From NCBI RefSeq assembly GCF_003722315.1, contig NZ_CP033580.1:2446501-2510500 (forward strand): a stretch of DNA of 64,000 nt, written 5' to 3'. The notes under the pieces are model-generated. The model was not told the origin of the DNA. It saw only the letters and a list, made by a program, of their open reading frames with translations, and did not search any database. Both the position numbers and the translations under genes were made by a program. This DNA comes from Thermoanaerobacter ethanolicus JW 200 (GTDB lineage: Bacteria > Bacillota > Thermoanaerobacteria > Thermoanaerobacterales > Thermoanaerobacteraceae). Positions within the stretch are counted from its first letter, which is position 1. Each line of letters starts with the position of its first letter. Shown here one piece after another: positions 51,388-60,538 of the stretch.

Positions 51388-51987
51388 TCATTCCTTATCT
51401 TTCTTTATATACTTCCTAATTACTCCCTCAAAAATAATATCTATTACATAGGCTGAAACACTTGCTAATATTATAAAGAACAATATTGGCATAATGTTTG
51501 CGAGAATCAAAGCAGTTAACAACGTCAAAATTATAAGTATTGTTTGGGGTAAATGTCCAAGACCTAATAAAAAAGAGGTTTTCCATAAGCCAAAAAGTTT
51601 TCCCTCATAATATTGGATTGTTAAAAAAGTGTATATCAATGTGATTAAAAACATGAGTCCCATTGACAATAACAAACCAGCAAGAATGTATGCAAAAGCT
51701 GTGTTTTGTTGTATAAAAAATCTCACGTCTACGTAAAGTATTAAAATAACAGCAACGGTAATCACAAAGTTTATAAGCATCCACCAAAAGTGTTTTTTAA
51801 AGGCTTTCCAAAATTCTTTCCAGACTCCTTCTCCTTCGTCTTTTCTTAAAAAATGTACAGAACGAAAAAGAGCTTCTGTGGATTGGAAAATTGTCACAAC
51901 AGGAAGTGAAAATACAATCCACAGAAGATTTAATATCATTAAATCGCTTATGAAATAGGCTATGTCGTAAAGCTTTGAATCTCTCAT
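51388..51987 (-). CDS. YesL/DUF624-family membrane protein
   Basis: The 199-residue protein has five or so hydrophobic segments and the YesL start pattern (YDIAYFISDLMILNLLWIVFSLPVVTIFQSTEALF...VWKEFWKAFKKHFWWML). The family often lies near sugar-uptake or exopolysaccharide genes; its function is unknown. It follows the acyl-CoA synthetase gene by 18 bases, so it is the last gene of the operon running from hprK. Confidence 0.8.
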   Translation of the reverse strand: MRDSKLYDIAYFISDLMILNLLWIVFSLPVVTIFQSTEALFRSVHFLRKDEGEGVWKEFWKAFKKHFWWMLINFVITVAVILILYVDVRFFIQQNTAFAYILAGLLLSMGLMFLITLIYTFLTIQYYEGKLFGLWKTSFLLGLGHLPQTILIILTLLTALILANIMPILFFIILASVSAYVIDIIFEGVIRKYIKKDKE

Positions 51988-52005
51988 TGCATTTCACCTT
52001 TACAT

Positions 52006-53478
52006 TTATTTTAACAATTTCTTTTGTATTTTACCAGCTGCATTCTTGGGAAGTTCGGGTACAAACTCAAAAATCTTTGGAATTTTATAAGATGCCAATT
52101 TATACTTTAAAAAGTTTTGAAGATCTTTTTTGTCAGCTTTCGCTCCTTCCTTTAGCACCACAAAAGCTTTGACTTCTTCTCCTTTCAATGTATCACCCAC
52201 TCCTATCACAGCAGCTTCTAAAACATCTGGATGTTCTAACAAGGCATCTTCTACTTCCCTCGGATATACATTAAACCCACCTAATATTATCATGTCTTTT
52301 AGTCTGTCTACAATGTAAAAATATCCGTCTTCATCTTTTTTGGCAAGGTCGCCCGTGTGGAGCCAACCACCTCTTAAAGTCTGGGCAGTTTCTTCTGGCA
52401 TGTTGTGATAGCCAACCATTATATTAGGTCCTCTTAAAACAAGCTCCCCTACTTCTCCCACAGGAAGTTCATTGTCATTTTCGTCCACTATCTTTGCTTC
52501 AACACAAGGAAGTGGCAATCCCACAGACCCTGGCTTTCTTATTGCATCAGGCTCTAAAGGATTTAAAAGTGCAACAGGAGCTGCCTCACTTAAACCATAG
52601 CCTTCTACAAGAGGAAAATTGAATTTTTCCTCAAATCCTCTTTGTATCTCAGGGGCTAATGGAGCTCCACCTGATATAGCTAACCTTAAAGCTTTAAATT
52701 GTCCCTTTTCTGCCATTCTCATAAGGACTGCAAACATCGAAGGCACTCCGCAAAATACAGTTACATCTTCTTTTGTCAGTGTCTCCAATGTGTCTTTTGG
52801 CATAAAACTTTCTTTTATTGTAATAGCAGAACCTAAATAAAATCCAAGAAGTATGTTGACTGTCCAAGAAAAGCTGTGAAACAAAGGCAATACACACAAA
52901 AAGTTATCCTCTGGTCCTAAGTCAGATACATCGTCTAATGCTTTTACATCAGCAATGAAGTTATTGTGAGTAAGCATTGCACCTTTAGGTTTCCCTGTCG
53001 TTCCAGAGGTATATATATACGTACATACTTCGTCTGGTTCTATTTCAACATGTTGAGAAGGACCCATTTTTAAAATTGCATTAATTGTATTTTCATCTAA
53101 AACGACCACATTTTTAAGATTCAATCTTCCTAATTGAGATTTATCAACTTTTTGTGCTATTACAGGATGAACTACCAAAGTATTAGCTCCTGATTCCATG
53201 ATTATATAAGCTATTTCTTCAAGAGTAAGCATCATGTTAAGTGGTACAACAATTGCTCCTGCTTTAGATGCTCCCATAAAAGAAAAAATATATTCAGGGC
53301 AATTGGGAAAACTCAATGCTACTCTATCACCTTTTTTTACACCTATTGATTGAAAGAAAGAAGCGTACTTATCTATGAGAGAGTCAACTTCTCCGTAACT
53401 ATAGATTCTATCTTTAAACTTTATTGCAACATGATCGTCAGGCACTTTTGCGTTTTTGTGAAGTTCATGAATTTTCAT
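52006..53478 (-). CDS. Long-chain acyl-CoA synthetase (AMP-forming)
   Basis: The 490-residue ANL-superfamily ligase shows the AMP-binding P-loop TYIYTSGTTGKPKGAMLTHNNF (about 170), VEGYGLSEAAPVALLNP, GWLHTGDLAKKDEDGYFYIVDRLKDMIILGGFNVYPREVE and the C-terminal catalytic lysine in PKNAAGKIQKKLLK. It makes an acyl-CoA via acyl-AMP. Chain length cannot be read; medium or long chains are usual for this subgroup. It lies behind glcK by 12 bases. Confidence 0.9.
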   Translation of the reverse strand: MKIHELHKNAKVPDDHVAIKFKDRIYSYGEVDSLIDKYASFFQSIGVKKGDRVALSFPNCPEYIFSFMGASKAGAIVVPLNMMLTLEEIAYIIMESGANTLVVHPVIAQKVDKSQLGRLNLKNVVVLDENTINAILKMGPSQHVEIEPDEVCTYIYTSGTTGKPKGAMLTHNNFIADVKALDDVSDLGPEDNFLCVLPLFHSFSWTVNILLGFYLGSAITIKESFMPKDTLETLTKEDVTVFCGVPSMFAVLMRMAEKGQFKALRLAISGGAPLAPEIQRGFEEKFNFPLVEGYGLSEAAPVALLNPLEPDAIRKPGSVGLPLPCVEAKIVDENDNELPVGEVGELVLRGPNIMVGYHNMPEETAQTLRGGWLHTGDLAKKDEDGYFYIVDRLKDMIILGGFNVYPREVEDALLEHPDVLEAAVIGVGDTLKGEEVKAFVVLKEGAKADKKDLQNFLKYKLASYKIPKIFEFVPELPKNAAGKIQKKLLK

Positions 53479-53490
53479 AATTATCCTCCT

Positions 53491-54429
53491 TTAACTTAAT
53501 ATGGCAGCACCGATGATCCCTGCATCATTTCCAAGCTCTGCTTTTCTTATGTCAGCATACGGTAAGTCTTTGAATAAAATATTCTCTGCCACTTCTTTTT
53601 TAAGAGGTTTTATGAGAAAATCCCCTGCATTTGCAACTCCGCCACCCAATATTATCACTTCAGGGTCAAACATGTTTATCACATTTACAATCCCAATAGC
53701 TAAGTATTTGACGTAGTCATTGAAAATTCGCATTGCTTGCTCATCGTACTGCTTCGCCGCGTCAATTACATTTTTAGCCGTTATGCTGTTTATATCTCCA
53801 TTTGCAAATTTTAAAATAAGAGAATTGGGATTCTTCTCTACTGCCTTTTTCCCTTCTCTTATTAAAGCAGTTGCTGAAGCATATGTCTCTAAACATCCAA
53901 TTTTACCACAGTTACATCTTATACCATTGTCTCCTATCACTATGTGTCCAAGCTCAGGTGCAAAATGATGTGCACCATTGTATATTTTACCATCAAGGAT
54001 AAAACCAGAACCTACTCCTGTTCCTAAGGTAATTGTCACTGAGGACTTAGAACCTTTGCCAGCCCCATATGCTGCTTCTGCCAAAGCTGCTACATTAGCA
54101 TCATTGTCCATATATATTGGCAAATCAATGTATTTTCTTATTTCTTTTGCAAGAGGAACTTTTGTCCAAAAGAGATTCACCGCTCGTATTACTATGCCTC
54201 TTTCGCTATCTGCTACACCCGGGACTCCTATTCCCATTGACTTAATATCACTTCCACTTAGATTACTCCTCTTAATAAGTTCTATAGCTATATCCGCTAT
54301 GTCTTTGGCAACTGCTTCATAACCCCTTTCCGGTTTTGTCGGCCTGCTACCTGTAGCTACTATACGTCCCTCTTCATCCACCAATCCAACAGCAATATTA
54401 GTGCCTCCAAGGTCAACACCAATTCTCAT
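53491..54429 (-). CDS. glcK: ROK-family glucokinase
   Basis: The 312-residue protein has the ATP site IGVDLGGTNIAVGLVD, the catalytic aspartate in PIYMDNDANVAALAE, GTGVGSGFILDGKIYNGAHHFAPELGHIVI and the ROK zinc motif CNCGKIGCLETYAS. It has no DNA-binding domain, so it is a kinase rather than a repressor. It phosphorylates glucose released from oligosaccharides or made by galactosidases. Overlaps the PHP gene by four bases. Confidence 0.92.
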   Translation of the reverse strand: MRIGVDLGGTNIAVGLVDEEGRIVATGSRPTKPERGYEAVAKDIADIAIELIKRSNLSGSDIKSMGIGVPGVADSERGIVIRAVNLFWTKVPLAKEIRKYIDLPIYMDNDANVAALAEAAYGAGKGSKSSVTITLGTGVGSGFILDGKIYNGAHHFAPELGHIVIGDNGIRCNCGKIGCLETYASATALIREGKKAVEKNPNSLILKFANGDINSITAKNVIDAAKQYDEQAMRIFNDYVKYLAIGIVNVINMFDPEVIILGGGVANAGDFLIKPLKKEVAENILFKDLPYADIRKAELGNDAGIIGAAILS

Positions 54430-55163
54430 TCTTCCTCTCCTCCAATTTTCCGTTTTTTCTCTTTAAGATATTCTTTTATTTTTCCAGCATCAGTATTAAG
54501 CACTAAATCCTCAGTTATACCGGCATTTTTAATAACTTTGAGAGCTTCCTCAAACCTTCCTACATCAAAGCTTACATGGGCATCGCTTCCTACAGCAATT
54601 TTTACTCCCATTTCTTTCGCTTTTTTAGCAATGAGAAAACAATTTTCTTCACTGCCCTTTCTTGAACTTACAAAGGAGCTGTTGTTTATTTCAATAAATT
54701 TGCCATATTCTTTAGCAGCCATTAAAACTTTTTCAATATCTATTGGATAGATGGGATTCCCAGGATGTCCTATTATATCTACATAAGGGTTTTTTATAGC
54801 ATTTATAATAGCTTTTGTGTTTCTTTCTATATCGTCACTTGGTTCAAAACACACGTCATGCAAACTGGCAATCACTATATCTAGTTTTTTAAGTATTCCT
54901 TCTGGTAAGTCCAAATTTCCTTCTTCATCCATTATATTAGCTTCCACCCCTTTTAATATCTCCACCCCCTCTATTTTTTCAGGTAACACTTTTAAATTTC
55001 CAAAATACCAAAGGTGAGCAGCTCCTGGCATTTTAGGCCCGTGGTCTGTCATACATATAAGTTGAAGCCCTTTTTTATAAGCCTCTCTTGCGTTTTCTGT
55101 AATAGTGCTGTAAGCGTGACCGCTGGAAATTGTGTGAGTATGAGTGTCCAAAACTAACTTCAA
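54426..55163 (-). CDS. PHP-domain phosphatase (YcdX-like)
   Basis: The 245-residue protein has the PHP metal-binding motifs DTHTHTISSGHAYST, MTDHGPKMPG, VIASLHDVCFE, DIIGHPGNPIYP and AVGSDAHVSFDVG. YcdX-like members bind three metals and hydrolyse phosphoesters. The natural substrate is unknown. It lies between hprK and glcK in one tight operon. Confidence 0.88.
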   Translation of the reverse strand: MKLVLDTHTHTISSGHAYSTITENAREAYKKGLQLICMTDHGPKMPGAAHLWYFGNLKVLPEKIEGVEILKGVEANIMDEEGNLDLPEGILKKLDIVIASLHDVCFEPSDDIERNTKAIINAIKNPYVDIIGHPGNPIYPIDIEKVLMAAKEYGKFIEINNSSFVSSRKGSEENCFLIAKKAKEMGVKIAVGSDAHVSFDVGRFEEALKVIKNAGITEDLVLNTDAGKIKEYLKEKKRKIGGEEE

Positions 55164-55178
55164 CTTTATCCTCTCCTT

Positions 55179-56096
55179 TTAATTCCCTATTTGTTTTAAT
55201 AATTTTTTGTTAAGCTCATGGGCAGCGTTGTACCCCATCTGTTTTTGCCTGTGGTTCATCGCCGCTACTTCTACTATTATCGCGAGATTTCTTCCTGGCC
55301 TTACAGGTATAGTAAGCTTTGGAACTTTGACATCTAAAAATTTAATATATTCATCTTCTAATCCTAATCTGTCATAATATTTATCTTCATCCCATTCCTC
55401 CAATTGAATGACTAAATCTATGCTCATTGTATTTCTAACAGACCCTACACCATACAATGTCTTTATGTCAAGTATGCCAATACCCCTTATCTCAATAAAA
55501 TGCCTTATTATCTCCGGTGAACTCCCTTGAAGCTTGTCCTCACTTATCTTGCTAATCTCCACTGCATCATCAGCAACTAACCTGTGTCCCCTTTTGATTA
55601 GCTCTAATGCTGTTTCACTTTTACCTATGCCACTTTCTCCTAATAAAAGAACACCTATACCATACACATCTACAAGGTCTCCGTGAATAGTAATTTGTGG
55701 TGCTAACTTTTCATCAAGGTAATTAATTAATCTATTTATAAACTTGGTAGAAGCTTCTTTTGTCCTCAAAAGATATCTATCGTACTTTTGCGCAGCATCT
55801 ATAAGCTCTTGACGAATATTTAAATCTCTCGTTACAATAAGACAGGGAATAGGGTAATTAAAAAATCTGTCTGCTCTTTCAGCTAATACGCCATCTGGCA
55901 GCTGTTCTATAAAAGTTGTCTCGACTTTTCCTATTATTTGCACTCTTTCATAAGCAAAATGCTCATAAAAGCCGGAAAATTGTAAGCCCGGCCTATTTAC
56001 ATCACTTGTAGTTATATCTATTTTATTATTTTTGGCTTCAACAATGACTTCTAAATTCAAATCCTTTATCAAAGTTTCAACAGGAATCTTATCCAC
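55179..56096 (-). CDS. hprK: HPr kinase/phosphorylase
   Basis: About 305 residues. The N-terminal domain is followed by the Walker A GVLLLGESGIGKSETALELIKRGHRLVADDAVEI (about 145-178), the HprK signature EIRGIGILDIKTLYGVGSVR, and LTIPVRPGRNLAIIVEVAAMNHRQKQMGYNAA. It phosphorylates HPr at Ser46 and so controls catabolite repression and PTS uptake. The GTG at 56096 is chosen, after GGAGGTGAAAAA; a longer frame starts with an ATG without a site. First gene of hprK-PHP-glcK-acyl-CoA synthetase-yesL, divergent from birA. Confidence 0.95.
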   Translation of the reverse strand: MDKIPVETLIKDLNLEVIVEAKNNKIDITTSDVNRPGLQFSGFYEHFAYERVQIIGKVETTFIEQLPDGVLAERADRFFNYPIPCLIVTRDLNIRQELIDAAQKYDRYLLRTKEASTKFINRLINYLDEKLAPQITIHGDLVDVYGIGVLLLGESGIGKSETALELIKRGHRLVADDAVEISKISEDKLQGSSPEIIRHFIEIRGIGILDIKTLYGVGSVRNTMSIDLVIQLEEWDEDKYYDRLGLEDEYIKFLDVKVPKLTIPVRPGRNLAIIVEVAAMNHRQKQMGYNAAHELNKKLLKQIGN

Positions 56097-56242
56097 TTTT
56101 TCACCTCCAGCCAGCAACAAAACGCTGCATTTAATTCAATTATATTATTTAATGTAAAATAAGTAAATAGACAAAACCTTTTCTTCTTGGAAGATGTAAA
56201 TTATAATATGTTTATAGCCATATAAACTTTTGAGGTGAAAAA

Positions 56243-57223
56243 ATGTTAAGGCAAAGACTTCTTAGACTTTTAAAAGAAAACAAAGGGGAATATATCTCTG
56301 GGCAAAAACTTTCTGAACAACTCAACGTTTCAAGAACTGCTATATGGAAACATATAAATGAATTAAAAAATGAAGGATACCAAATAGAAGCCCATCGCAA
56401 AATGGGGTATATATTGCTTTCTGAACCTGATTTGTTAACTTATGAAGAAGTATCACCTTATCTCTCTACAAATTTCTTGGGAAAATATTACATGCATAAA
56501 TTAGTTATTGATTCCACAAACAACTTTGCCAAAGAAATCGCATCAAACGTTCCTGATGGTACAGTAATTATTGCCGAAGAGCAGACAGCAGGAAGAGGAC
56601 GATTAGGAAGAAGTTGGATATCTCAAAAAGGCTGTGGCATCTGGATGTCTATCATTTTAAAACCAAATATACAGCCGAAAGAGGCAATTAATCTCACACA
56701 ATTAGCGGCAATTTCTGTAGTTAAAGCTATTGAAGAAGTATTTCACGTAGAAAGCAAAATAAAATGGCCAAATGATATAATACTAAACAATAAAAAAGTG
56801 TGTGGAATATTGACAGAGATGAGTTCAGAAATTGACAAAATAAACTATGTGATAATAGGAATTGGAGTCAATGTAAATTGTGACAATTTCCCTGAAGAAT
56901 TAAAAGGCAAAGCCACTTCCTTGTACTTAGAAACCAACTCTAAAGTTGATAGGAAAAAACTTACCGCCAGCATTTTGAATAACCTGGAATTTTATTATAA
57001 TGCATATCTACAAAAAGGCTTTGAATACATAAGGCCTATATGCATTGAAAAATCCATAACAATAGGAAGGCAGATAAAAGTCATTGCCAATGAGGGTGAA
57101 ATTGAAGGAAAAGCTGTCACTATTGACAATAATGGAAGTTTGGTAGTAGAGACTAAAGAGGGCAAAAGACTTAGTATTATGTCAGGAGATGTGTCTGTAA
57201 GGGGGTTACTGGATTATGTTTAA
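56243..57223 (+). CDS. birA: Biotin--[acetyl-CoA-carboxylase] ligase / biotin repressor
   Basis: The 326-residue protein has an N-terminal helix-turn-helix (LRLLKENKGEYISGQKLSEQLNVSRTAIWKHINELKNEGYQIEAHRKMGYIL), the biotin/ATP loop EEQTAGRGRLGRSWIS, KWPNDIILNNKKVCGILTEM and a C-terminal SH3-like part. It attaches biotin to carrier proteins and, with its DNA-binding domain, represses biotin genes. A small dyad GTTTATA-GCCA-TATAAAC lies 16 bases before the start. Alone on the plus strand. Confidence 0.94.
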   Translation: MLRQRLLRLLKENKGEYISGQKLSEQLNVSRTAIWKHINELKNEGYQIEAHRKMGYILLSEPDLLTYEEVSPYLSTNFLGKYYMHKLVIDSTNNFAKEIASNVPDGTVIIAEEQTAGRGRLGRSWISQKGCGIWMSIILKPNIQPKEAINLTQLAAISVVKAIEEVFHVESKIKWPNDIILNNKKVCGILTEMSSEIDKINYVIIGIGVNVNCDNFPEELKGKATSLYLETNSKVDRKKLTASILNNLEFYYNAYLQKGFEYIRPICIEKSITIGRQIKVIANEGEIEGKAVTIDNNGSLVVETKEGKRLSIMSGDVSVRGLLDYV

Positions 57224-57250
57224 GCGTCAAGACAAAATCTTGACGCTTTT
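57221..57250. terminator. Bidirectional terminator between birA and uvrC
   Basis: GCGTCAAGA and TCTTGACGC form a 9-bp stem with a 5-base loop, followed by TTTTTA on the plus strand and AAAA-complement on the other. It serves the convergent birA and uvrC genes. Confidence 0.85.
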
Positions 57251-59097
57251 TATTTCCTAAAATATTCATATACAGCTTGAGCAGCTTTTTCATTCATTCC
57301 TTCCACTTTTTTAAGGTCCTCCACACTTGCCCTTTTTATTTCTTCTATAGACTTGAAGGCATCATATAAGGCTTTTGCTCTTTTTTCACCTATGCCGGGG
57401 ATATTGAGAAGTTCGCTTTTAAATCTTTTGCTTTGCTTTTCTTTGTGGAAAGTTATAGCAAACCTATGAGCCTCTTCTTGTATTTGAGCAACCAGGCGAA
57501 AAGCTTTTGTAGTCATAGGTATGTCAATTTCACCTTGAGGTGATACAAGACCTCGAGTCCTGTGTTTTGAATCTTTTACCATACCATAAACAGGAATAAA
57601 AATGCCAAAGCCACTTAACACCTGCATTACAGCATTTACATGCCCTATGCCACCATCTACAAATATTAAATCTGGCATTTCAGCAAATTTTGCCTTATCC
57701 TCTTTAAGTTCACCTTTTTCAATAAGCTCTTTTTCTTGAATACCGTGCAAAAAACGCCTTTCTATTACCTCTCTCATACTCTCATAATCGTCTTGTCCCT
57801 CTACATATTTTATGTTAAACTTCCTGTACTGACTTTTCTTTGGCTTTCCATCTACAAACACCACCATAGACCCTACATTGTCTTGACCTCTTGTGTTTGA
57901 AATATCATAGGCTTCAATTCTCTTAGCGTAATCAAGCCCCACTAAATTAGAAAGTTCTAATACAGCCTGGTCTTTTGAAATTTCCTCTCTTATTGATATG
58001 TCATTCTTAAGGGCTTCTAAAGCATTTTGATAAACCATATCCACCAGTTCTTTTTTCTTACCTCTTACAGGAATTGTTATAAAAACTTTGTTGCCTCTCT
58101 TTTGTGATAACCATTCACTGAGAAGCTCTCTTTCGTCTAATTCCACATCAGTTATTATTTCTTTGGGAATGTAAGGAGCACCTTCATAAAATTGCTTTAT
58201 AAAGGAAGAGATTATTTCTCCTCTTTCCATTCCCTCAGTATTTTTCATATAATAATGTTCTCTGCCACTTAGTTTTCCGTGTCGCACAAAAAATACCTGT
58301 ATACAGGAAATATCCACACTTCGAGCCATTGAAATTATATCCTGTTCATCTTCTCCTACTGATACCACTTTTTGTTTTTCTGATGTCCTTTCAATAGCAA
58401 AAATCTGGTCTCTAATCCTCGCCGCTTCCTCGAACCTCAATTCTTCCGCCGCTTTTTGCATGTCTTCTTTAAGTTTTTGTATGAGCCAATCCCTCTTTCC
58501 ATCAAGAAAGAGAACTGCCTGATCAACTAATTTTCTATAATCTTCTTTATTTATTTTGTTAGTGCAAGGAGCAGAACACAATCCTATGTGGTAATAGAGA
58601 CATTCTCTAACTTTACCAATGTCCTTTTCAATATTTCTGTTACATGTCCTTACTGGAAACATTTTTCTGACAAGTTTTATAGTCTCCCTCACTGCAAAGG
58701 CACTGCTATAAGGGCCAAAATATTTAGCCCCATCTGGCTCAATTCTTCTTGTAAACATTATGCGGGGATACTCTTCATTTACTGTAACTTTAATATAGGG
58801 GTAATTTTTGTCATCTTTTAATAATATATTATACTTAGGCTTATACTTTTTAATTAAGTTACATTCCAACATTAAAGCTTCAAGTTCAGTATCAGTAACA
58901 ATGTACTCAAAGTCTTCCACATGAGAAAGCATTACTTTTACTTTTGGCAATTGATTTTCTTTGTTTTGAAAATACTGCCTCACTCTGTTTTTGAGAACTA
59001 CCGCTTTACCCACATAAATTATTTTGCCACTTTTGTCTTTCATTATATAAACACCAGGTTTTTCAGGCAAAAGTTTTAATTTCTCTTCTATGTTCAT
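57250..59097 (-). CDS. uvrC: Excinuclease ABC subunit C
   Basis: The 615-residue protein has the GIY-YIG nuclease domain (GVYIMKDKSGKIIYVGKAVVLKNRVRQYF, about 15-43), a cysteine cluster and UVR motif (IQKLKEDMQKAAEELRFEEAARIRDQI, about 201-227), the RNase-H-like nuclease domain (RIEAYDISNTRGQDNVGSMVVFVDG...DLIFVDGGIGHVNAV) and a C-terminal helix-hairpin-helix (LLNIPGIGEKRAKALYDAF...VEGMNEKAAQAVYEYF). It makes both incisions in nucleotide excision repair with UvrA and UvrB. uvrA is close by, with cell-wall genes between. Confidence 0.97.
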   Translation of the reverse strand: MNIEEKLKLLPEKPGVYIMKDKSGKIIYVGKAVVLKNRVRQYFQNKENQLPKVKVMLSHVEDFEYIVTDTELEALMLECNLIKKYKPKYNILLKDDKNYPYIKVTVNEEYPRIMFTRRIEPDGAKYFGPYSSAFAVRETIKLVRKMFPVRTCNRNIEKDIGKVRECLYYHIGLCSAPCTNKINKEDYRKLVDQAVLFLDGKRDWLIQKLKEDMQKAAEELRFEEAARIRDQIFAIERTSEKQKVVSVGEDEQDIISMARSVDISCIQVFFVRHGKLSGREHYYMKNTEGMERGEIISSFIKQFYEGAPYIPKEIITDVELDERELLSEWLSQKRGNKVFITIPVRGKKKELVDMVYQNALEALKNDISIREEISKDQAVLELSNLVGLDYAKRIEAYDISNTRGQDNVGSMVVFVDGKPKKSQYRKFNIKYVEGQDDYESMREVIERRFLHGIQEKELIEKGELKEDKAKFAEMPDLIFVDGGIGHVNAVMQVLSGFGIFIPVYGMVKDSKHRTRGLVSPQGEIDIPMTTKAFRLVAQIQEEAHRFAITFHKEKQSKRFKSELLNIPGIGEKRAKALYDAFKSIEEIKRASVEDLKKVEGMNEKAAQAVYEYFRK

Positions 59098-59116
59098 TGT
59101 CCATCACCTTAGAATT

Positions 59117-60538
59117 TCATTTAGTTAAATAAGATCTTATTATATCTCTTGCTATAGGTGCTGCTACTTTCCCACCTTCACCACCATTTTCAACTATTAC
59201 ACTTACGACAATTTGTGGATTTTCGGCAGGTGCAAAACCTACAAACCACGCATGGGGAGCACCGTGAGGATTTTCTGCAGTCCCAGTTTTGCCTGCAACT
59301 GTAATACCAGGAATTTGTGCAGCTTTACCTGTCCCCTCTTTATCGTTAACTGCGCCTATCATCAATTGTTTAATAGTATCTGCCACTTTTTTTGATATAG
59401 GATTCAAATACTGCGAAGGAGTGCTCTTTTCAATGACTGTACCTGAAATAGGATCTGCCACGTATCTCATCAAATAGGGTTTCATTATAACCCCATCATT
59501 TGCAACGGCAGAAGCAACCAATGCCATTGTAAGAGGTGTTACAAGGATTTTACCCTGTCCTATAGAAGTTTCTGCTAAAGCAACTTTCCCTTCAATAGGA
59601 GGAAAATAATTTTTTGCTGTATCTATTTCTAAAGGAACTCTCTTATCCAACCCAAAATTATATGCCATTGACTGTAAATTTTCACTGCCTAAATCTAAAC
59701 CTATCTGTATAAAAAAGGAATTGCAAGACCTATAAAAAGCTTGTTTAAAATCCTCTATTCCATGAGCAATGCCTCCAAAATCATTTATCCTGTTGCCATC
59801 CACAATTATATATCCTTTGCAATCAAAAGTCTTGTTATATAACTCAGGTTCATATGTCAAAACTGCTGCAGTAGTTACAATTTTAAAGACAGAACCAGGG
59901 GGATACAAACCTTGTGTAGCTCTATTTAAAACCACGTTATCTGGGCTTGTCATTATTTCTTTCCAATTCTCCCCTAAAGTATTAGGGTCATAAGAAGGGG
60001 TAGAGACCATGGCTAAGATTTCCCCTGTTTTAGGATTTAAAGCCACCACTGCTCCTTTTTTTCCTTCCATCTCTTTATAAGCAAGGTCTTGAAGAGTTTT
60101 ATCTATTGTCAAATATACATCATCTCCTACCTGTCCTTTTGCTAAAACCAATTTTCTTAGAATAGTCATCGGGTCATTTCCTACCATCCCAAGTAATTCT
60201 TTGTCATAAGCTTTCTCTATTCCCGCATTCCCTTGTTGATATATTCTGCGACTATACCCTATTACTTGCGCAAAAGCAGGCCCATCTAGGTATTCTCTCT
60301 TTTGTGAACCATCTACAAACACGCTTTTTGCAAGTACAGTCCCATTTCTGTCCAAAATACTACCTCGCAATATCTTTTTTTCTTGTTCTATAAGTCTTCG
60401 ATTGTAAACACTATAAGAACTAGTAATTAATTTATCTCTTTCATATATTTGGAAATAAGTTAAATAGGCAATTAGTCCGAAAAAAAGTACAGAAAAAAAC
60501 CAAAACAAAATTTTAATATTGCGATTTAAGTTGGACAT
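59117..60538 (-). CDS. Class B penicillin-binding protein (transpeptidase)
   Basis: The 473-residue protein has one N-terminal membrane anchor (about 8-30), a short dimerisation part and a transpeptidase domain with S216 in PPGSVFK, S271-C-N in YRSCNSFF and K417-T-G in AGKTGTAENPHGAPHAWFVG. It cross-links peptidoglycan outside the membrane, most likely together with the FtsW/RodA glycosyltransferase encoded just upstream, which it overlaps by 26 bases. The short form resembles PbpA of Actinobacteria and similar clostridial proteins. Confidence 0.93.
   Translation of the reverse strand: MSNLNRNIKILFWFFSVLFFGLIAYLTYFQIYERDKLITSSYSVYNRRLIEQEKKILRGSILDRNGTVLAKSVFVDGSQKREYLDGPAFAQVIGYSRRIYQQGNAGIEKAYDKELLGMVGNDPMTILRKLVLAKGQVGDDVYLTIDKTLQDLAYKEMEGKKGAVVALNPKTGEILAMVSTPSYDPNTLGENWKEIMTSPDNVVLNRATQGLYPPGSVFKIVTTAAVLTYEPELYNKTFDCKGYIIVDGNRINDFGGIAHGIEDFKQAFYRSCNSFFIQIGLDLGSENLQSMAYNFGLDKRVPLEIDTAKNYFPPIEGKVALAETSIGQGKILVTPLTMALVASAVANDGVIMKPYLMRYVADPISGTVIEKSTPSQYLNPISKKVADTIKQLMIGAVNDKEGTGKAAQIPGITVAGKTGTAENPHGAPHAWFVGFAPAENPQIVVSVIVENGGEGGKVAAPIARDIIRSYLTK

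Noticed and set aside
56210-56227. GTTTATA-GCCA-TATAAAC as a biotin operator before birA
   Set aside because: It does not resemble the known TTGTTAAC-type BirA sites; kept only as a remark in the birA entry.
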